Under the pieces are notes generated by a model that saw nothing but the letters and a program-made list of their open reading frames with translations, made no database searches and had not been told where the DNA came from. A stretch of 12,348 nt of DNA. Source: UBA7359 sp964392105 (lineage in GTDB: Bacteria > Pseudomonadota > Gammaproteobacteria > Eutrophobiales > Eutrophobiaceae). Below are positions 7,541-12,348 of this stretch, in pieces. The translations under genes were made by a program, and so were the position numbers. The stretch lies in the NCBI GenBank assembly GCA_964392105.1, contig CAYMPA010000092.1, positions 1 through 12,348 of the forward strand. Direction: 5' to 3'. Positions within the stretch are counted from its first letter, which is position 1, and each line of letters starts with the position of its first letter.

Positions 7541-8467
7541 ATGTCACAAAATAATAAGCAAAAAGAAATTTCCATGACTCAATTGAGCTTCCAGCAACTG
7601 ATATTTGAATTACAACAGTACTGGTCCGGGCATGGTTGTGTCATTGCACAACCCTATGACATGGAAATGGGTGCAGGAACCTTCCACCCGGCAACTTTTT
7701 TGCGTGCAATCGGACCCGAACCCTGGCGAGCAGCCTATGTACAACCATCACGGCGCCCGACTGACGGACGTTATGGCGAAAATCCGAATCGACTTCAGCA
7801 TTATTACCAGTTCCAGGTATTACTAAAACCTTCACCGGATAATATCCAGGAACTCTACCTGGATTCACTCAGAGCTATTGGTATTGATACAGGAGTGCAT
7901 GATGTCCGTTTTGTTGAAGATAACTGGGAATCTCCCACTCTGGGCGCCTGGGGTCTTGGTTGGGAGGTCTGGTTAGACGGGATGGAAATCAGTCAATTTA
8001 CCTACTTTCAACAAGTGGGAGGTCTGGATTGCGAACCAGTTACCGGTGAGATGACTTATGGCCTGGAACGTATTGCCATGTGTTTACAAGATTGCAGCAG
8101 TGTTTTTGACCTGATCTGGACACAAAATGATAAGCACATTGTGACATATGGTGATCTCTACCATCAGAATGAAGTTGAGATGTCGCGTTATAATTTCGAA
8201 TTGGCAAATACGGATTCATTATTTAACTGGTTTGACACCTGTGAACAGGAATCTCAAAAACTGATCGAAGAAGGTCTGCCAATACCTGCATATGAAATGA
8301 CCATGAAAGCATCACATGCCTTTAATTTACTTGATGCGCGTGGTTCTATTTCTGTAACAGAACGACAGCGTTATATCTTGCGTGTAAGAACACTCTCTCG
8401 TGCTGTTGCACAAGCCTATTTAGAAAGCCGCGAAGGCCTTGGATTTCCACTACTAAATAATCAATAA
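7541..8467 (+). CDS. glyQ: Glycine--tRNA ligase alpha subunit
   Basis: Catalytic (class II) subunit of the bacterial alpha2beta2 glycyl-tRNA synthetase, which activates glycine with ATP and charges tRNA-Gly in the cytosol. Near-invariant family segments are present throughout: MEMGAGTFHPATFLRAIGPE, a motif 2 region ending RRPTDGRYGENPNRLQHYY, FVEDNWESPTLGAWGLGWEV, the motif 3 region GEMTYGLERIAM, and KASHAFNLLDARGSISVTER near the end. The length is 308 residues from the ATG at 7541, or 297 from the ATG at 7574; family proteins are about 300. The first 11 residues (MSQNNKQKEIS) are not conserved, and neither ATG has a good Shine-Dalgarno site, so the start is uncertain. It should be co-transcribed with glyS, although an inserted element separates them. 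Confidence 0.97.
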   Translation: MSQNNKQKEISMTQLSFQQLIFELQQYWSGHGCVIAQPYDMEMGAGTFHPATFLRAIGPEPWRAAYVQPSRRPTDGRYGENPNRLQHYYQFQVLLKPSPDNIQELYLDSLRAIGIDTGVHDVRFVEDNWESPTLGAWGLGWEVWLDGMEISQFTYFQQVGGLDCEPVTGEMTYGLERIAMCLQDCSSVFDLIWTQNDKHIVTYGDLYHQNEVEMSRYNFELANTDSLFNWFDTCEQESQKLIEEGLPIPAYEMTMKASHAFNLLDARGSISVTERQRYILRVRTLSRAVAQAYLESREGLGFPLLNNQ

Positions 8468-8469
8468 GC

Positions 8470-8651
8470 CACAGGGTACACAGAGAAAAGCAATGACTGT
8501 TAAACTAAATATTCAATATAAAACTTCCATTAAGTCATTCAAACTTAATGCTGTTTTATGATTTTATTTTATTAAATTTATAAGAATAAAGTGCATAAAA
8601 TGATTTACGATAATTTATTTATACAAATATTAATCCTCTGTGAACTCTGTG
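8470..8651. mobile_element. AT-rich non-coding element bounded by CACAGAG-type inverted repeats
   Basis: Left end CACAGGGTACACAGAG (8470-8485) and right end CTCTGTGAACTCTGTG (8636-8651) are inverted repeats matching at 14 of 16 positions. Each end is itself a tandem of two CACAGRG-like units. The roughly 150 bases between are extremely AT-rich and non-coding, with a perfect 8-bp hairpin at 8528-8550. The element starts 2 bases after the glyQ stop and fills most of an unusual 277-base gap before glyS. I see no convincing target duplication, so transposition is inferred. It resembles a MITE or dispersed extragenic repeat rather than an IS, since no transposase fits in it. Confidence 0.5.
8528..8550. 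repeat. Perfect 8-bp hairpin inside the glyQ-glyS element
   Basis: CATTAAGT and ACTTAATG flank a 7-base loop. The stem is AT-rich with no T-run directly after it, so it is a poor intrinsic terminator; it probably belongs to the element's own structure. Confidence 0.5.
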
Positions 8652-8744
8652 TGCTCGAAAACTTGTTCCTTACGTTTTTTACCACCTACTCACCCCTCAA
8701 GGGGGTACCGAGATCCAAATAGGCGTCCGGGACCAATAATTATT
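8652..8744 (+). other. Leader segment between the inserted element and glyS
   Basis: A run of TTTTTT (8675-8680) is followed by a short GC hairpin, CCCC-TCAA-GGGG (8693-8704), and by unassigned sequence to the glyS ATG. No purine-rich ribosome site is visible in the last 20 bases. The glyS frame stays open upstream to 8640, but that extension reads through the repeat end and has no family similarity. Confidence 0.4.
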
Positions 8745-10820
8745 ATGAGTAAGACACAGGATTTATTAATAGAGATCGGGACCGAGGAATTACCACCAAA
8801 GTCATTAAAAAGACTTGCGACTGCCTTTAAGGAAGAGATATGTAAATCTTTACAGGAACAAGGCTTGAATTTCAGCGATACATACTGGTATGCAACACCA
8901 CGCCGACTTTCAGTACTGGTAAATGGTCTTGAGATAACACAACAGGATAAAGAACAACAGCGTCGTGGCCCTGCCTTGTCTGCAGCATTTAATGATGACG
9001 GTAAACCATCACGAGCAACAGAAGGCTTTGCCAAATCCTATGGTACAGACGTTGATCAACTTGAACAACTCGAGACTGAAAAAGGAGCCTGGTTAGTCTT
9101 TAATAGTGTTGTAAAAGGCAAGCAAACACATGAGTTAGTACCATCTATAGTAAAAACAGCCTTAACTCGGTTACCCATTGCTAAACGCATGCGTTGGGGA
9201 GATCATGATGTTGAGTTTGTACGTCCAATAAAATGGGTATTAATTTTATTTGGTGACAATGCAATCGATTGTGAGATTATGGGTGTGGCTTCCGGAGGTG
9301 AAAGCTATGGACATCGTTTTCATCACCCTGATGCAATAATGATCAAAAACGCCAGGGATTACATTGATGCGTTAAGACTAGATGGTCATGTTATGGCTGA
9401 TTACAATGAACGCCTTTCCCTGATTCAATCGCAAGTTGATTCAATCGCAACAGCTAATGATGGCAAGGCTGTGATTGATCCAGATCTACTTGATGAAGTT
9501 ACCTCCCTGGTTGAATGGCCAGTGAGTTTCGCAGGTGAATTCAATCCCGACTTTCTACACTTACCAAAAGAAGTGTTGATTGCCACCATGCAAGATAATC
9601 AAAAATATTTTCCTGTCGTTGATGATCAAGACAACTTACTACCCTGTTTTATCTGTGTTGCAAATATTGAAAGTAAGAAACCGGAATTAATTAAACTGGG
9701 TAATGAACGCGTTATACAACCAAGACTGGCTGACGCCGCCTTTTTCTTGGATCGGGATTTAAAACATGGCCTGGCAAATCATATTGAAACCTTGAAAAAA
9801 GTCGTTTACCAAAAACAACTGGGGACATTACATGAAAAATCTGAACGCCTGATTAATATTGTTTCAGCTTTGGCAAAATCTATGAATGCCGATGTTAGCG
9901 CAGCCAGGCGTGCTGCTGAATTATGCCTTTGTGATTTACTTACTGAAATGGTGTATGAATTCCCGGAGTTACAAGGCACCATGGGACGTTACTATGCTGA
10001 AGCAGGTGGTGAAGATACTGAAGTTACCGCGGCACTGGAAGAATATTATCAGCCCCGTTTTGCCGGTGATGACTTACCCAAAACTATACTCGGCCAATGT
10101 CTTGCAGTTAGCGAAAAGATTGATAGCCTGGTTGGCATATTTTCCATCGGTAAGGCGCCAACCGGTGATAAAGACCCGTTTGGTTTACGTCGTTCAGCAA
10201 TAGGTCTGTTACGCATTATTATTGAATGCGATCTTGATATTGATTTAAAAGAATTACTTGAATTGGCAGCATCAAATTATCCGGAAGATATTAGTGCCAG
10301 GAATTACATTGATGATGTCTATAATTTTTTAATGGAACGTTTGCGCCGTTATTACCTTGATGAAGATGTGAGTCCAGATACATTTGAATCTGTACTCGCA
10401 ATTAATACAACCCGACCTCTTGATTTTCATCATAGACTGACAGCGGTGACTGAATTCAGGAAACTGGCAGAAGCTGAAAGCCTGGCTGCAGCAAATAAAC
10501 GTATTAATAATATACTCAGGAAATCGGATATCACCAATAATAATATGATTAACGATGGTTTACTTGCTGAAGAGTCCGAAATTAATCTGGCAAAATCATT
10601 GAAAGAGTATCAACAAAGAGTTGCACCAATGATCAATAACCGTGACTACAAATCTGCATTAACTGAATTGGCTGGATTACGTGATAGTGTGGACAGTTTT
10701 TTTGATAATGTGATGGTAATGTGTGACGATCCTGAAATTAAAAATAATCGTCTGGCATTACTTAGTAATTTGAGTGAATTATTTCTGGAAACGGCAGACA
10801 TTTCTAAACTACAGGGTTAA
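8745..10820 (+). CDS. glyS: Glycine--tRNA ligase beta subunit
   Basis: The large subunit of the alpha2beta2 glycyl-tRNA synthetase, needed for tRNA-Gly recognition. It is 691 residues from the ATG at 8745, matching the family (about 690). The opening KTQDLLIEIGTEELPPKSL is the canonical N-terminus, which fixes this start; an in-frame ATG at 8640 adds 35 unrelated residues from repeat sequence and is rejected. Other family landmarks are RRGPALSAAF, TKRMRWG-like KRMRWGDHDVEFVRPIKW, GHRFHHP, LLDEVTSLVEWPV, TMQDNQKYFPV, RLADAAFFLDRD and SIGKAPTGDKDPFGLRRSAI. The C-terminal helical anticodon-binding part follows, with FFDNVMVMCDDPEIKNNRL. It ends 2 bases before gmhB. No Shine-Dalgarno site precedes the start, which is odd for an essential gene. 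Confidence 0.97.
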   Translation: MSKTQDLLIEIGTEELPPKSLKRLATAFKEEICKSLQEQGLNFSDTYWYATPRRLSVLVNGLEITQQDKEQQRRGPALSAAFNDDGKPSRATEGFAKSYGTDVDQLEQLETEKGAWLVFNSVVKGKQTHELVPSIVKTALTRLPIAKRMRWGDHDVEFVRPIKWVLILFGDNAIDCEIMGVASGGESYGHRFHHPDAIMIKNARDYIDALRLDGHVMADYNERLSLIQSQVDSIATANDGKAVIDPDLLDEVTSLVEWPVSFAGEFNPDFLHLPKEVLIATMQDNQKYFPVVDDQDNLLPCFICVANIESKKPELIKLGNERVIQPRLADAAFFLDRDLKHGLANHIETLKKVVYQKQLGTLHEKSERLINIVSALAKSMNADVSAARRAAELCLCDLLTEMVYEFPELQGTMGRYYAEAGGEDTEVTAALEEYYQPRFAGDDLPKTILGQCLAVSEKIDSLVGIFSIGKAPTGDKDPFGLRRSAIGLLRIIIECDLDIDLKELLELAASNYPEDISARNYIDDVYNFLMERLRRYYLDEDVSPDTFESVLAINTTRPLDFHHRLTAVTEFRKLAEAESLAAANKRINNILRKSDITNNNMINDGLLAEESEINLAKSLKEYQQRVAPMINNRDYKSALTELAGLRDSVDSFFDNVMVMCDDPEIKNNRLALLSNLSELFLETADISKLQG

Positions 10821-10822
10821 TT

Positions 10823-11365
10823 ATGACACTTATCATTCTCGACCGGGATGGTGTAATTAATGAAGATTCCGATGACTATATCAAGTCCCCGGAAGAATGG
10901 GTTGCCATCCCTGGCAGCCTTGAAGCAATTGCAAGACTGTCACAAAATGGCTACCAGATTGTTGTCGTTACCAACCAATCCGGTATTGGTAGAAAATTAT
11001 TCACTATCGAAACACTCAATGCGATCCATATCAAGATGAATACACATCTTGCACAGTATGGCGGTGTTATTGATGCCATTTTCATTTGTCCTCATTTACC
11101 AAGAGATAATTGTGGTTGTCGTAAACCCAAACCCGGACTTTATAATGACGTATCGGAACGATTACGAATACCATTAAATAAAGTTTATTGTATTGGTGAC
11201 AAAATGACCGATATCAAGGCTATTGAAAGCGCTGGAGGAAAACCTGTACTTGTTCGTACCGGCAAAGGTCAATCTGAGATCGATCAAGGTCTGGTTCCGG
11301 ATGGGATTCCAGTTTATGACGATCTTGATTCGTTTGTAAATGAAATGGTGATTCCCAAACAGTAA
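10823..11365 (+). CDS. gmhB: D-glycero-beta-D-manno-heptose-1,7-bisphosphate 7-phosphatase
   Basis: A HAD-superfamily phosphatase that removes the 7-phosphate from heptose-1,7-bisphosphate in the ADP-heptose pathway for the LPS inner core; it acts in the cytosol. In its 180 residues, motif I is LDRDGVIN (nucleophile D7, acid/base D9), motif II is VVTNQSGIGR (TNQSG 50-54), the zinc-binding loop is CPHLPRDNCGC (C89, H91, C97, C99), followed by RKPKPG (100-105), and the acidic motif is GDKMTD (125-130). All residues expected for activity are present. The ATG lies 2 bases after the glyS stop, indicating co-translation. Its stop TAA (11363-11365) serves as one side of the direct repeat flanking the element downstream. 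The LPS role agrees with a Gram-negative host. Confidence 0.95.
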   Translation: MTLIILDRDGVINEDSDDYIKSPEEWVAIPGSLEAIARLSQNGYQIVVVTNQSGIGRKLFTIETLNAIHIKMNTHLAQYGGVIDAIFICPHLPRDNCGCRKPKPGLYNDVSERLRIPLNKVYCIGDKMTDIKAIESAGGKPVLVRTGKGQSEIDQGLVPDGIPVYDDLDSFVNEMVIPKQ

Positions 11366-11384
11366 TCCTAAAAACCGCAGTTGA
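11366..11384. repeat. Left terminal inverted repeat of the gmhB/plsC element
   Basis: It pairs with 11586-11604, with mismatches only at 11370 and 11373, and is preceded directly by the TAA that is also the gmhB stop. Confidence 0.72.
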
Positions 11385-11585
11385 CCGCTAATTTCTGACG
11401 TAAAATAATATGTCTTTTTTTTACATTCATTTTCTATTTACCCAAAGTGTGAATTTAACACCACTACAGGGGTTTGCAAAAAATCTCAGCACACCATCCT
11501 GCGTTATCGCTTTTGGCAAGGGAATAGCCATTACCGGCAAGCGATGCCTTACCTGGCACGCTGAGGTCTCCCGCAAACTCCCTGT

Positions 11586-11604
11586 TCAACTGCGGTATTC
11601 AGGA
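11586..11604. repeat. Right terminal inverted repeat of the gmhB/plsC element
   Basis: It is the complement of the left end and is followed by TAATG, whose ATG starts plsC. AGGA at the outer edge of this repeat is only 2 bases from the ATG, closer than a normal ribosome site. Confidence 0.72.
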
Positions 11605-11606
11605 TA

Positions 11607-12335
11607 ATGCTGTTTCTCCGTTCGTTGCTTTTTTATATTGGTCAAGTTACTAGCACATTACTGTTTGCGCCTCTTGGTGTTATTGCATTTCCATTAAATT
11701 TTAAAATACGTTATTACCTGATTACCCGTTGGGCAATTTTTAATCTCTGGTGGTTGAAAATCTGTTGCAATGTGCATTATAAAGTAGAAGGCCGGAACAA
11801 TATTCCGGATAAGACATGCATCGTCATGTGCAAACATCAATCTGCCTTTGAGACCCTGGCATTACAACTCATCTTTACTCCACAGGTATGGATACTCAAA
11901 CGCGAATTATTAAAGATTCCGATTTATGGGTGGGGTCTTGCTTCCATGCAACCGATCGCAATCGATCGTGGTTCAGCAATAAAGTCATTCCGGCAAATCG
12001 TTGAACAGGGTTGCCAGCGGTTAAAACAAAACCTGTGGGTGATTATCTTTCCAGAAGGAACACGGGTTACTCCCGGAGAAAAGGGGAAATACTTACCGGG
12101 TGGTGGACTACTTGCTGAAAAGTCTGGCGCCAAAGTCATACCGGTTGCCCATAATGCCGGCTACTTATGGCCACGAAACAGCATGTTAAAAAAGCCCGGA
12201 ATAATTACATTGGTAATTGGTCCTGTCATTGATCCTGCCAACAAAAATGCTAAACAAATCACAGAAGAAGTTGAAACCTGGATCGAAGAAACAATCAAGA
12301 GCCTGCCTGATCCAATATTAGGGGCTAGGGGCTAG
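11607..12335 (+). CDS. plsC: 1-acyl-sn-glycerol-3-phosphate acyltransferase (PlsC family)
   Basis: An inner-membrane acyltransferase that converts lysophosphatidate to phosphatidate in phospholipid synthesis. In its 242 residues, a hydrophobic N-terminus (about 5-30) is followed by the catalytic block MCKHQSAFE (H77 and E82, the HX4E form common in this gammaproteobacterial subgroup rather than HX4D), LKRELLKIPIYGWG (97-110), AIDRG (118-122) and the substrate motif IIFPEGTR (146-153), then PGGGLLAEKSGAKVIPVAHN. The start at MLFLRSLLFY fits family N-termini. It was probably once coupled to gmhB through TAATG; now the inserted element lies between them, and the ATG has no well-spaced ribosome site. 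The last four codons (GARG) and the TAG stop come from the heptamer repeat at the window edge, so the C-terminus may vary between strains. Confidence 0.93.
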   Translation: MLFLRSLLFYIGQVTSTLLFAPLGVIAFPLNFKIRYYLITRWAIFNLWWLKICCNVHYKVEGRNNIPDKTCIVMCKHQSAFETLALQLIFTPQVWILKRELLKIPIYGWGLASMQPIAIDRGSAIKSFRQIVEQGCQRLKQNLWVIIFPEGTRVTPGEKGKYLPGGGLLAEKSGAKVIPVAHNAGYLWPRNSMLKKPGIITLVIGPVIDPANKNAKQITEEVETWIEETIKSLPDPILGARG

Positions 12336-12348
12336 GGGCTAGGGGCTA
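12319..12348 (+). repeat. Heptamer tandem repeat (TAGGGGC)n, running off the window
   Basis: Four perfect copies plus TA are visible and may continue beyond the edge. The four G4 tracts (12321, 12328, 12335 and 12342 onward) are spaced by CTA, a regular G-quadruplex pattern on the coding strand. The second TAG-bearing unit in frame supplies the plsC stop at 12333-12335. Confidence 0.9.

Larger units (their letters stand above)
11366..11604. mobile_element. MITE-like element with 19-bp inverted repeats inserted at the gmhB/plsC junction
   Basis: The left end TCCTAAAAACCGCAGTTGA (11366-11384) and the reverse complement of the right end (11586-11604) match at 17 of 19 positions, including an uninterrupted 11-bp core. 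Directly outside are identical TAA triplets, 11363-11365 and 11605-11607, fitting a 3-bp target duplication. Removing the element plus one TAA leaves CAGTAATGCTG, in which the gmhB stop overlaps the plsC start. The 239-bp interior holds a 65-codon open frame (11410-11607) with no protein-like features, so I call the element non-autonomous. A TNA target is known for part of the IS5 family (IS1031 group), but I cannot assign a parent. Confidence 0.72.

Noticed and set aside
8640..8744. N-terminal extension of GlyS from the ATG at 8640
   Set aside because: The 35 extra residues come from the repeat end and leader, while the family N-terminus begins at 8745.
11410..11607. A 65-codon ORF ending in TAATG at the plsC start
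   Set aside because: It lies almost entirely inside the inverted-repeat element, has no ribosome site or protein-like pattern, and its TAATG overlap is explained by the duplicated target triplet.
11835..11855. PlsC with a lost catalytic aspartate (HX4E instead of HX4D)
   Set aside because: HQSxxE is the usual form in this acyltransferase subgroup, so it is not evidence of inactivation.

Overview
The window comes from an AT-rich chromosome that looks gammaproteobacterial. The main support is the run glyQ-glyS-gmhB-plsC, a gene order familiar from Gammaproteobacteria, together with a Gld-type ABC export cassette and REC-PAS-GGDEF-EAL signalling. I cannot name a genus from sequence alone.

Layout. 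(1) 2-3564, plus strand: the 3' part of an ABC-2 type permease, a GldG-like membrane-anchored auxiliary protein and a DUF4340 membrane-anchored protein. They are nearly contiguous and read as one operon; the ATPase gene is expected just upstream of the window. (2) 3605-7394, minus strand: a conserved-looking protein of unknown function, a small one-helix membrane ORF, a receiver-domain relic broken by frameshifts and stops, an intact HPt domain with its own ribosome binding site, and a 717-residue REC-PAS-GGDEF-EAL protein. The HPt and the REC of the last protein could form a short phosphorelay that sets c-di-GMP levels, but the kinase that should feed it is not here. (3) 7485-12335, plus strand: the two subunits of glycyl-tRNA synthetase, the heptose bisphosphate phosphatase GmhB and a PlsC-type acyltransferase, divergent from region 2 and with a plausible promoter ahead of glyQ.

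The most notable signals are small elements interrupting the housekeeping operon. A 239-bp non-coding element with 19-bp terminal inverted repeats sits exactly at the gmhB/plsC junction, flanked by TAA direct repeats. Removing it restores a TAATG stop/start overlap, so the insertion appears to have split a translationally coupled pair. A second, AT-rich element of about 182 bp, bounded by inverted CACAGAG-type repeats, lies between glyQ and glyS, which are usually almost adjacent. At the right edge, four copies of the heptamer TAGGGGC supply the last codons and stop of plsC and form a textbook G-quadruplex pattern.

No tRNA, rRNA, CRISPR array or intact transposase is visible.
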